A stretch of DNA of 28,913 nucleotides. Source: an uncultured Clostridia bacterium. Lineage in GTDB: Bacteria > Bacillota > Clostridia > TANB77 > CAG-508. Positions 9,401-16,112 of this stretch are shown piece after piece. The first letter of the stretch is position 1. Each line of letters begins with the position of its first letter. The notes under the pieces are model-generated. The model had not been told where the DNA came from. It saw nothing but the letters and a program-made list of their open reading frames with translations, and did not search any database. A program made the translations under genes and the position numbers. Location of the stretch: positions 1 to 28,913 of the forward strand of contig CAKPJM010000010.1 of assembly GCA_934162625.1 (NCBI GenBank). The letters are read 5' to 3'.

Positions 9401-9446
9401 TATTTCTAATCTTTTCTTAATCATATTTAATGCGACTATATTTAAG
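9401..9446 (-). pseudogene. Remnant of a second udk 3' end
   Basis: Read on the minus strand, this stretch encodes NIVALNMIKKRLEI, matching the udk C-terminus NIVALNMIIEKIRSII at 7751-7800. The DNA match (TCATATTTAATGC plus flanks) is strong enough to be recognised by eye. Nothing upstream on that strand encodes the rest of a kinase, so this is a degraded duplicate end left by past rearrangement. Confidence 0.65.
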
Positions 9447-9449
9447 CAA

Positions 9450-9477
9450 TTGACAAATCCATTTTTTAAACTATAAT
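9450..9477 (+). promoter_or_regulatory. Sigma-A promoter of the DUF120 gene
   Basis: Consensus TTGACA (9450-9455), 16-nt spacer, consensus TATAAT (9472-9477), 23 nt before the ATG at 9500. Confidence 0.75.
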
Positions 9478-9499
9478 AGAAAAAGAAAGAAGGATAAAT

Positions 9500-9865
9500 A
9501 TGATATTAGAGGGAAAAGCTGTAGCAGGAATGGGAAGAGCAAAAATATTTGTAAATATGATGAAAGATGTGTTTTACAAAAAAACAAATATGAAACTATA
9601 CCCAGGCACACTAAATATTAAATTGAATAAACCATATGACTTAAAACCAACATATACGATAAAAGCTGAGAAATATGGCGGAAAATACGATGTACAAATA
9701 CAAGAATGTGCATTGTTAGAACAAAAAGCATATATAGTTAGATCAGAAAAAAACACAGCTGACACAGGAGACTATAAACGAGATGTTATAGAAATTGTTT
9801 CTAGTATTAACTTTAGAGAAAAATACAATTTAAAAGATGGAGATTTAATAAAAATAGAAATATAG
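9500..9865 (+). CDS. DUF120 / CTP-dependent riboflavin kinase-like protein
   Basis: 121-aa single-domain protein resembling the archaeal RibK (DUF120) fold, which phosphorylates riboflavin to FMN using CTP. Visible family features are the N-terminal GKAVAGMGRAKIFVNM and LYPGTLNIKL (about residues 33-42; compare PGTLNVKL in archaeal RibK), and a C-terminal INFREKYNLKDGDLIKIEI. The length equals the bare catalytic domain without the archaeal N-terminal HTH. It is transcribed from its own promoter and is not next to flavin genes. Assignment to the fold is fairly confident; whether riboflavin is the substrate is not shown. Confidence 0.72.
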   Translation: MILEGKAVAGMGRAKIFVNMMKDVFYKKTNMKLYPGTLNIKLNKPYDLKPTYTIKAEKYGGKYDVQIQECALLEQKAYIVRSEKNTADTGDYKRDVIEIVSSINFREKYNLKDGDLIKIEI

Positions 9866-9927
9866 TTTGAAAAATAAAATTTAATATGATAATATATTTT
9901 TATAAAATAAAAGAAAGGACGAAAAAA

Positions 9928-10146
9928 ATGAAAAAATCAAAGTTTTCTGAAGTCAGAGGAATAACTCTAATTAGTACAATGATAATAATGCTAATATTAG
10001 TAGGAGTATCCATTAGTGTTTCGTTAAATGGAGGACTATTTGAGACTGCCAAAAAAGCAACTGCAACAGACCGAGTGTCAGAAGCACGAGAAGAAGAACA
10101 ACAATTATCAGGGGGATTTGAAGATTTAAACAAATATGTTGAATAA
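9928..10146 (+). CDS. Small prepilin-like membrane protein
   Basis: 72 aa from ATG 9928, chosen because AAAGGA lies about 9 nt upstream and the product then begins MKKSKFSEVRGITLIS. A short basic leader ends in Gly, followed by a hydrophobic helix (ITLISTMIIMLILVGVSISVSL) and the NGGLFETAKKA motif common in clostridial type IV pilin-like proteins, then a charged tail. The usual Glu at position 5 of the mature pilin is absent (ITLIS), so processing and assembly may differ. No pilus genes are adjacent. It may be a minor pseudopilin or a stand-alone class III signal peptide protein. Confidence 0.65.
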   Translation: MKKSKFSEVRGITLISTMIIMLILVGVSISVSLNGGLFETAKKATATDRVSEAREEEQQLSGGFEDLNKYVE

Positions 10147-10183
10147 TACATGTAAGGACAAAGAGACTTTTAGTAGCTCGCTC

Positions 10184-10250
10184 CAAAAGAAATTACCCTA
10201 ATAATAATTTATTTCGGGCAGACACAGGGGTTTCCCCTACATTTATAGCA
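10184..10250. repeat. Dispersed repeat family B, copy 1
   Basis: AAGAAATTAC, then ATTTCGGGCAGACACAGG and CCCCTACATTTAT. It matches 25596-25661 over about 65 bp with scattered differences, and its core matches 12572-12604. GC-richer than the surrounding genes. No coding capacity seen. Confidence 0.7.
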
Positions 10251-10251
10251 A

Positions 10252-10315
10252 GGACGAATTGGGACAGACCCCTTTTGTTTGAAATCAAACAAAAGGGGTC
10301 TGTCCCAATTCGTCC
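10252..10315. repeat. Perfect 31-bp palindrome, repeat family A
   Basis: Left arm 10252-10282 (contains GGGACAGACCCCTTTTGTTT), centre AA, right arm 10285-10315 is its exact reverse complement. It shares the CTTTTGTT / AACAAAAGGGG core with the other family A copies. It could fold into a very stable RNA or cruciform hairpin, and it separates the prepilin-like gene from the spoIIIA operon. Confidence 0.85.
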
Positions 10316-10351
10316 AAATTACAATTTTTAGTTCTAAATTTTTTTAAACAG

Positions 10352-10362
10352 CATATATATAT
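10352..10362 (+). promoter_or_regulatory. Possible sigma-E -10 element of the spoIIIA operon
   Basis: CATATATAT (from 10352) resembles the sigma-E -10 consensus and lies 41 nt before the spoIIIAA start, where a mother-cell promoter is expected. The matching -35 (ATA-centred) is not clear in this AT-rich stretch, so this is tentative. Confidence 0.3.
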
Positions 10363-10392
10363 TTAAGGACAAGTATTATATAAGGAGTATAT

Positions 10393-11341
10393 ATGCTAAA
10401 TTCTAATATAATTAAATATTTTCCAGATGAAATTTCCCAAATTATAAATGAATATTTTATGCAAGATGAAGAAGAAAAAAATAAAGCAATAGAAGAAATA
10501 AGGTTAAGAGTGGACAGGCCTATACAATTAAAATTTAATAAGTTTGAAAAAATTTTACAAAAAAATGTATCTCAGGAATCCATTTTAAGAACAATTCAAT
10601 ATGTATGCGATAATTCTATTTATTCTTATCAAAATCAAATATGTGAAGGATTTATAACTGTAAGAGGAGGACATAGAATAGGAATAACAGGAAATTGTGT
10701 AATTGAAAATAATAAAGTTTCAAATATAAATTACATATCTAGTTTAAATTTTAGAGTTGCGAAAGAAATAAAAGGAGCTAGCAACAAATTATTAAAATAT
10801 GTTTTGGATTTAGAAAAAAATAATATATATACAACACTAATTGTTTCACCACCGGGAGTACGGAAAGACCACAATTCTTAGAGATTTAATTAGAAAAATA
10901 AGTACAGGTATAGAAAAGTTAGAATTCAAAGGAATAAATGTTGGATTAGTTGATGAAAGAGGAGAAATTGCAGCAATGTATAAGGGAATTCCTCAAAATG
11001 ACGTAGGAATAAGGACAGATGTACTTGATAATATACCTAAAGCAATAGGAATGAGAATGCTTATAAGGTCTATGTCTCCTAAGGTAATATCTGCAGATGA
11101 AATAGGAAATGAAAACGAAATAGAATCAATAAATTATGCTATTTGTTCTGGAGTAAAGGGGATATTTACAGCACATGGAGGGAGTTTGGATGAAATATCT
11201 ATAAATCCAACTTTAAAAGCACTATTGAAATTACACGCTTTTGAAAGAATAATATTTTTATCCGACAAACAAAGAAAAGCTGAAATAGAAAAGGTATATG
11301 CACTGAACAGAAAAACAACAGAATATATTGTTATGGAGTGA
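10393..11341 (+). CDS. spoIIIAA: Stage III sporulation protein AA (secretion-type ATPase), one +1 shift
   Basis: ATPase of the SpoIIIA-SpoIIQ channel between mother cell and forespore, related to type II/IV secretion ATPases. After joining the frames, the Walker A motif reads SPPGVGKTTILRD (about residues 152-164) and the Walker B region reads VISADEIGNE (about 235-244). The essential Gly just before the Walker A Lys is encoded by the zero-frame CGGA at 10861 (residue 157). Read without a skip, the protein would end six codons later, losing the whole ATPase core. The joined length is 315 aa, against about 307 in B. subtilis. AAGGAG precedes the ATG. The stop overlaps a possible GTG start of spoIIIAB. 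Confidence 0.95.
10861..10864 (+). other. +1 shift site 7 (spoIIIAA Walker A), GTA CGGA
   Basis: The four bases CGGA stand where Walker A needs exactly one Gly (GVGKTT). This is the strictest structural evidence in the window that four nucleotides yield one residue and that the residue is Gly. The downstream context is CGGAAAG, identical to that of the apparently unshifted CGG at 26348. Confidence 0.96.
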
Positions 11342-11346
11342 AGCTT

Positions 11347-11856
11347 ATGTTAGAAATTAAGATTGTTATTTATACATTTATTTTTTTATCATGTTCTCTG
11401 ATTGGCATTTTAATATCAAAGAAATATACGAACAGAGTAAATGAACTTAAAGAATTCAAAAATGCATTAAACATTTTTAAGACAAAAATACGTTATACAT
11501 ACGAACCAATACCAGATATTTTTATGCAAATATCTGAAAATGTAAATTCCAATATAGGAAATGTTTTTAGCCAGGCTGCAAATAAAATGAATGTTTTAGC
11601 TGCGGGAGAGGCGTGGAATATAGCTTTAAAAATGGAAGAACTAAGTATTAACCAAGAAGACAGAAATGTTTTAGAAAACTTAAGTAAATTATTAGGAAAG
11701 ACAGACTTACAAGGACAGCTTAATCAAATTGAAATGACAGAAGATTTTTTAAATGAACAAATAAGAAAAGCTGAGCAAGAAAAAAATAAAAATGAAAAAA
11801 TGTATAGAACTCTAGGTGCAATAATAGGAATGGTAATAGTTATAATAGTAATGTAA
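11347..11856 (+). CDS. spoIIIAB: Stage III sporulation protein AB
   Basis: Membrane component of the SpoIIIA complex, distantly related to type II secretion GspF-like proteins. 169 aa from ATG 11347, chosen because GGAG ends 8 nt upstream; a GTG at 11338 overlapping the spoIIIAA stop is possible but has no spaced ribosome site. It has an N-terminal membrane helix (about residues 5-22), a cytosolic helical domain containing the family-typical RYTYEPIPDIF and LLGKTDLQGQ, and a C-terminal helix (GAIIGMVIVIIVM). B. subtilis SpoIIIAB is about 171 aa. Confidence 0.93.
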   Translation: MLEIKIVIYTFIFLSCSLIGILISKKYTNRVNELKEFKNALNIFKTKIRYTYEPIPDIFMQISENVNSNIGNVFSQAANKMNVLAAGEAWNIALKMEELSINQEDRNVLENLSKLLGKTDLQGQLNQIEMTEDFLNEQIRKAEQEKNKNEKMYRTLGAIIGMVIVIIVM

Positions 11857-11873
11857 AGGAGAAGTTTAAGAAT

Positions 11874-12068
11874 ATGAATATTGATTTGTTATTTAAAATA
11901 GCTGCAATAGGAATACTAGTTGCTGTGCTACATCAAGTTCTAGTAAGAGCTGGAAGAGAAGATCAAGCAATGATGACAACTTTAGCAGGTTTAGTAATTG
12001 TTCTTACGATGGTTATTAAAGAAATAAGTACATTGTTTAATACTGTTAGGACAATGTTTGGATTATAA
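11874..12068 (+). CDS. spoIIIAC: Stage III sporulation protein AC
   Basis: 64-aa membrane protein with two hydrophobic helices separated by the loop HQVLVRAGREDQAMM, the hallmark of SpoIIIAC (VLxxAGREDxA). AAAGGAG precedes the ATG. It lies 17 nt after spoIIIAB and 20 nt before spoIIIAD, its usual paralogous neighbour. The product is expected in the mother-cell membrane facing the forespore. Confidence 0.94.
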   Translation: MNIDLLFKIAAIGILVAVLHQVLVRAGREDQAMMTTLAGLVIVLTMVIKEISTLFNTVRTMFGL

Positions 12069-12088
12069 AAAGAAGGGACAAGGTAATA

Positions 12089-12475
12089 TTGGATATTGTA
12101 AAAATAATAGGAGTGGGATTATTAGCACTAATAATAATTATTATTTTAAAACAGTATAAGCCAGAATTTACGGTTTATGTCTCGATAATTGCTGGTGCAA
12201 TTATCTTATTTATGGTAATAGGAAAAATACAAGCAATAATAAACCTGCTTTCTAATTTGACTAGCAAAATGGGGACAGGCAGTCAATTCTTAAAAATTCT
12301 TTTAAAAATAACAGGAATAGCCATACTTACAGAATTCGCAGTAAGTATATGCAAAGATTCAGGAGAAACAGCTATTGCAAGTAAAATAGATTTAGGTGGC
12401 AAAATTATAATAATTAGTATTTCAATACCAATAATAACAGCACTTCTGGAGTTAGTAATAAATATATTGCCGTAA
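12089..12475 (+). CDS. spoIIIAD: Stage III sporulation protein AD
   Basis: 128-aa protein with about four membrane helices; known family length is about 133. Family-typical segments are LKQYKPEFTVYVSI (about residues 21-34), FLKILLKITGIAILTEFAVSICKDSGETAIASKIDLGGKI spread over about 70-109, and a C-terminal helix. It starts at TTG 12089 with AAGG 5 nt upstream; no ATG fits. A 258-nt repeat-filled gap then separates it from spoIIIAE, which is unusual for this tight operon. Confidence 0.93.
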   Translation: MDIVKIIGVGLLALIIIIILKQYKPEFTVYVSIIAGAIILFMVIGKIQAIINLLSNLTSKMGTGSQFLKILLKITGIAILTEFAVSICKDSGETAIASKIDLGGKIIIISISIPIITALLELVINILP

Positions 12476-12733
12476 AATCAATCAGATAAATTGGAATTTG
12501 TGCAAACGATTCTAGGGACTGTCCCTCTTTTGTTAACGGACAAAAGGGGACTGTCCTGAATCGTAAATGCGTTTTCGGGCGGACACAGGGCCCGCCCCTA
12601 CATCCCTGAAACAAATTCAGCAGAACAATTACAACATTTGCAAAAAATCACACCTCCCACATCACACTTCTCACATCAATTAAACAAATTCCAAATTACC
12701 TAATGTGATTGACATACTCAAAGAGGAGAACAA
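12476..12733. repeat. Repeat-filled gap splitting the spoIIIA operon
   Basis: Contains a family A element at 12506-12564 (flanks ACGATTC / GAATCGT; core TAGGGACTGTCCC... then ACAAAAGGGGACTGTCCT), a family B core at 12572-12604 (TTTCGGGCGGACACAGGGCC) and a family E stretch of CACATCACAC type at about 12640-12680. No gene was seen. A new promoter for spoIIIAE is possible but not evident. Confidence 0.75.
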
Positions 12734-13880
12734 ATGATTAAAAAAATATTAGTAATTTTTTTTATTTTAATATTTTCTTTTATCAACTATATAACTTATG
12801 CAACAGATGAAATTGTAACTTCCCAAATGGAAGCATTAAACATTTCCTCCTTTGTAAAAGAAGGAGAAAAATATACAAAAGAAGTTTTCCCAGACATGAA
12901 CTTGAATGATTTCTTATCATCTGCAATAAAAGGACAAGTTGATAACAAAGGAATTTTAAACACAATTTTTTCATTATTTGGAGAAGAACTAAAAAATGTA
13001 ATTTCATTATTGGGCAGTATTTTACTTGTAGTAGTAGTACATAGTATATTAAAAAGCTTTAGTGACAATTTGGAGAATAAAGGAATTGGACAAATTGCCT
13101 ATTATATTGAATATATACTTATAGTTACAATTGTAATGGTTAATTTTTCTGAAATAGTAAATATTATAAAAGATACAATTTCTAACTTAGTCGGATTTAT
13201 AAATTGCTTAGTTCCAATATTGCTTGCTTTAATGTCCGCTTCTCGGAAATGTTGCTTCAGTAACTTTGATTCAACCATTAATAATTTTTTCAGTTGTATT
13301 TATAGCAAACACAATAACATTATTCATATTGCCAATCGTTTTTATTGCAACAGCTTTAGGAATAATAGCCAATTTATCAGATAAAATACAAATAGGGAAA
13401 TTGTCAGATTTCTTTAAGTCTGGAATTACATGGATTTTAGGCTTGGTAATAACAATTTTTGTTAGCATTTTATCTTTAGAAGGAAGCCTTACAAGCAATG
13501 TTGATGGACTTACTGCTAAAGGGATAAAAACAGCAACTTCCACATTTGTGCCAGTAGTTGGAAAAGCATTAGGCGATTCTGTAGATACAGTTCTTGGAGC
13601 AACTTCACTTTTAAAAAATTCTATAGGTATTGTTGGAATATTTGTAATAATTGGAATATGTGCTGTGCCAATAATAAAGTTGTCCTTATTTACAATTACA
13701 TATTATTTTACTTCTGCAATATGCGAGCCACTAGCAGATAAAAAAGTTGTTTCTTTGTTAGAACAAATGGGAAGTACATTTAAAGTTCTTTTAGGAGTAA
13801 TGTTTTTTGTAGCAGTTTTATTAATTATAGGATTAGCAATGTGTATTAAAATAACTAATAATGGAATGATGTATAGGTAG
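12734..13880 (+). CDS. spoIIIAE: Stage III sporulation protein AE, one +1 shift
   Basis: Large polytopic membrane protein of the SpoIIIA channel. A signal-like N-terminal helix (residues 1-23), an extracytoplasmic segment (FVKEGEKYTKEVFPDMNLNDF) and six or seven further membrane helices are visible. The zero-frame CGG at 13244 (residue 171) follows LVPILLALMSAS; skipping one base gives MSASGNVASVTLIQPLIIF, continuing the multi-helix domain. Unshifted reading would add 46 residues of unrelated sequence. The joined protein is 381 aa; B. subtilis SpoIIIAE is about 399. Start: AGAGGAG upstream of ATG. Its stop TAG directly abuts the spoIIIAF GTG. Confidence 0.93.
13244..13247 (+). other. +1 shift site 8 (spoIIIAE), TCT CGGA
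   Basis: Zero-frame CGG inside a loop between membrane helices. The unshifted frame stays open for 46 more codons. The skip keeps the hydrophobic-helix pattern of SpoIIIAE and joins an ORF that is otherwise without a good start. Confidence 0.9.
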
Positions 13881-14498
13881 GTGAAGTTCTTGATAAAATT
13901 TATAAATTCATGGGCACAGGGAATAATACTAGCTGTAATTATTGCAACAATAATTGAAATAATAATACCAGAAGGAAATAATAAAAAATATGTCAAAACC
14001 GTTATAGGACTCTACATATTATTTACAATAATCTATCCATTAATAACAAAAATTTCAAACAATAAACTTAATTTTGATTCTATAATTGCTAAGACTAGTA
14101 AAGAGGTTTCTATGTACGATAGTAAAGTAACAAATTCTATAGAGACTAATACTTATATAGAAAATACATATAAAAATAATTTAAAAGAAAAGATAAAAGA
14201 GAAAATAGAAGAAAAGGGATACACTATATTAGATTTCAATATATATATAGAAACACAAAACGAAGAGGCTTATGGACAAATAAATTCTATAGTTTTAAAA
14301 CTGCAAAAAGCTAGTAAAGAACAAAATACTATAAAAGGAGTAAATAGAATAGAAGAAATAAATGTTAATATAAAAAACAACAAAACAGAAAATTTAAAAA
14401 CAGAAAAAGAGTTAACAGATAGTGAAATTAAATCAATAAAAGAATATTTAAATAATATGTACTCAATAGAAGAAGAAAGAATACATATAAATGAGTGA
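13881..14498 (+). CDS. spoIIIAF: Stage III sporulation protein AF
   Basis: 205-aa protein with two N-terminal membrane helices (about residues 8-27 and 39-54) and a soluble C-terminal domain, the SpoIIIAF layout. The GTG at 13881, immediately after the spoIIIAE stop, gives MKFLIKFINSW, which aligns with the usual MSFLTEWL-type start; a TTG at 13890 with AGGTG 6 nt upstream is the alternative. The family feature IIPEGNNKKYVKTVIGLYI is visible near residues 30-48. Confidence 0.92.
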   Translation: MKFLIKFINSWAQGIILAVIIATIIEIIIPEGNNKKYVKTVIGLYILFTIIYPLITKISNNKLNFDSIIAKTSKEVSMYDSKVTNSIETNTYIENTYKNNLKEKIKEKIEEKGYTILDFNIYIETQNEEAYGQINSIVLKLQKASKEQNTIKGVNRIEEINVNIKNNKTENLKTEKELTDSEIKSIKEYLNNMYSIEEERIHINE

Positions 14499-14512
14499 TT
14501 TGGAGGTTACTT

Positions 14513-15148
14513 ATGATTAAAGATAAAATTGAGAGTTTTAAAAGTATAATGTTAAAAAAGACAGAAGGAAACAATAAAAGAAATATAGAAAATTTAGTAG
14601 TATTTTTAATTCTATTAATTATAACTATTATTGCAATAAACACTATTTGGGGAGATAAAAAAGAAGAAACGAAGAGCCAAGAAAGCAACGAAACTTCGTA
14701 TAAGCAATTAGCTGAAAATTTAGATAGTAAAATTAATAGTAATAATAAAGAATTTAATGAATATAATTTAGAGCAAAGCTTAGAGGACATACTATCTAAA
14801 ATGGCAGGTGTTGGAAAAGTACAAGTATTAGTTACATACTCAGAAACTAGCGAAGTAGTTGCTATGTATAACGAAAAAAATACATCTAATAATACAGAGG
14901 AAACTGACACAAATGGAGGAACTAGAAAAATATCACAAACAGATACAGATAAAGAAATTATATATGAAGAAAAAAATGGAGAGAAAGTTCCAATAACGCA
15001 AAAGGTTATTATGCCAAAAATAGAAGGAGCAGTAATTACTGCAGAAGGAGCGGGTAACATTAATGTAAAAACAAACATAATCCAAGCAGTATCAGCTGCT
15101 ACAGGTTTATCTACATATAGAATACAGGTTTTTGAAATGTCAGTTTAA
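14513..15148 (+). CDS. spoIIIAG: Stage III sporulation protein AG
   Basis: SpoIIIAG forms the large ring of the feeding-tube channel. 211 aa from ATG 14513, chosen for GGAGG 6 nt upstream; an in-frame GTG at 14495 overlaps spoIIIAF but lacks a spaced site. One membrane helix (about residues 26-42) is followed by the ring-building motif domain: LEDILSKMAGVGKVQVLVTYSE, then a polar insert rich in Asn/Thr, and KVIMPKIEGAVITAEGAG and the family end. B. subtilis SpoIIIAG is about 229 aa. Confidence 0.94.
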   Translation: MIKDKIESFKSIMLKKTEGNNKRNIENLVVFLILLIITIIAINTIWGDKKEETKSQESNETSYKQLAENLDSKINSNNKEFNEYNLEQSLEDILSKMAGVGKVQVLVTYSETSEVVAMYNEKNTSNNTEETDTNGGTRKISQTDTDKEIIYEEKNGEKVPITQKVIMPKIEGAVITAEGAGNINVKTNIIQAVSAATGLSTYRIQVFEMSV

Positions 15149-15193
15149 AAAAATATGGGTGAATCATTGAACCCTAACATAAGGAGAAGATTT

Positions 15194-15850
15194 ATGAAAG
15201 TTTTAAAAAGAAATCAATTAATAATATTAGTAGTTTCACTAATGCTAATAACAGCAGGATATTTAAATTTTACTACTAATCAAGAAAATGTTGCTACAAG
15301 CACAATAGCAGATAGGAGCGATGCTACAATAGGAGACGCAGAATTTGTAAGTACAATCCCTCATGAAGAGAATGTACAAGAAGAAAATAAACTAGTAGAA
15401 AATAGTAATGTAACTGAAGAAAGCTGTGATAAGCAAGAAAATAATGTTGTAGAAACAAATACTGCAGAAGTGGAGACAAAAGCAACTCCTCAAGAAAATT
15501 CAGAGGATTATTATTTTACCACTTCTAAACTAGAAAGGAATAATATGTATTCTGAACTTTTGGAAACATATCAAGAAATATATAACAACGCAAATGCAAC
15601 TGCTGAAGCCAAAACAGATGCTATTACAAAAATTAATAGTATAAATAATACTAAAAATGCAATAATGATAGCAGAAAATTTAATACTTGCAAAAGGATTT
15701 AAAGATGCTGTTATATTTGTAAACGAAGGAAGTGTTAGTGTTGTAATAAAAGCAGAAGAACTAAAACAAGAAGAAGTAGCGCAAATACAGAATATAGTTG
15801 CAAGAGAATTAAATGTAGGTGCAGAGATAATACATATTAGCAATAAATAA
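15194..15850 (+). CDS. spoIIIAH: Stage III sporulation protein AH
   Basis: YscJ/FliF-like protein that crosses the mother-cell membrane and binds forespore SpoIIQ. 218 aa from ATG 15194, chosen for AAGGAG 7 nt upstream; the in-frame ATG at 15155 has no ribosome site and would prepend 13 residues to the membrane helix. Helix at about residues 8-24 (LIILVVSLMLITAGYLN), then an acidic, low-complexity linker, then the ring domain (YYFTTSKLERNNMYSELLETYQ; AIMIAENLILAKGFKDAVIFVNEGSVSVVI spread over about 150-190). The length equals B. subtilis SpoIIIAH as I recall it. Last gene of the operon. Confidence 0.93.
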   Translation: MKVLKRNQLIILVVSLMLITAGYLNFTTNQENVATSTIADRSDATIGDAEFVSTIPHEENVQEENKLVENSNVTEESCDKQENNVVETNTAEVETKATPQENSEDYYFTTSKLERNNMYSELLETYQEIYNNANATAEAKTDAITKINSINNTKNAIMIAENLILAKGFKDAVIFVNEGSVSVVIKAEELKQEEVAQIQNIVARELNVGAEIIHISNK

Positions 15851-15858
15851 AATTAACG

Positions 15859-15894
15859 CATATAATATACAAATTAAAATTTGTATATTATATG
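15859..15894 (+). terminator. Long AT-rich hairpin after spoIIIAH
   Basis: Perfect 16-bp inverted repeat: 15859-15874 (CATATAATATACAAAT) and 15879-15894, loop TAAA. No T-run follows, so it is only a probable end-of-operon structure. Confidence 0.55.
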
Positions 15895-15908
15895 TTAGGT
15901 GATTTTAT

Positions 15909-16025
15909 ATGAAACAGCTGTATTTAGATGCAAAAAATATAATGCAAAAGGATCCGGCAGCGAGAAATATATTTGAAGTTATGCTATTATATCCAGGTTT
16001 TCATATAGGTAATAAAAAAGCATAG
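15909..16025 (+). pseudogene. cysE (serine acetyltransferase) N-terminal remnant
   Basis: A 38-codon ORF with an AGGTG ribosome site encodes LDAKNIMQKDPAARNIFEVMLLYPGFH, the unmistakable start of the serine acetyltransferase CysE/EpsC (typically ...DPAARSxxEVLLxYPGxHA). The reading ends at TAG after GNKKA and is followed at once by a terminator; no frame nearby carries the left-handed helix acetyltransferase domain. There is no zero-frame CGG here, so the shift rule does not rescue it. It is either a broken gene or a short peptide still expressed. Confidence 0.75.
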
Positions 16026-16060
16026 AAAATATTTACAAATAGCTTGTAAATATTTTTTTT
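16026..16060 (+). terminator. Intrinsic terminator after the cysE remnant
   Basis: 13-bp stem AAAATATTTACAA (16026-16038) with 16044-16056, loop 16039-16043, followed by T's to 16060. Confidence 0.8.
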
Positions 16061-16061
16061 A

Positions 16062-16091
16062 TTGATATAATATACAGAGAAATTTTATAAT
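16062..16091 (+). promoter_or_regulatory. Likely sigma-A promoter of pfkA
   Basis: TTGATA (16062-16067), 18-nt spacer, TATAAT (16086-16091), 21 nt before the pfkA ATG. A second TATAAT at 16066-16071 has no clear -35. Confidence 0.55.
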
Positions 16092-16112
16092 GTTTTTTGA
16101 GGTGAATTTTAA

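Noticed and set aside
10252..10315. CRISPR repeat
   Set aside because: A single palindrome with dispersed relatives; no regularly spaced direct repeats or cas genes.
12414..12614. Minus-strand ORF across the spoIIID-AE gap
   Set aside because: It is translated repeat DNA and the end of spoIIIAD in antisense, with no support as a gene.
15155..15193. In-frame upstream ATG as the spoIIIAH start
   Set aside because: It has no ribosome site and adds 13 polar residues before the membrane helix; ATG 15194 has AAGGAG at good spacing.
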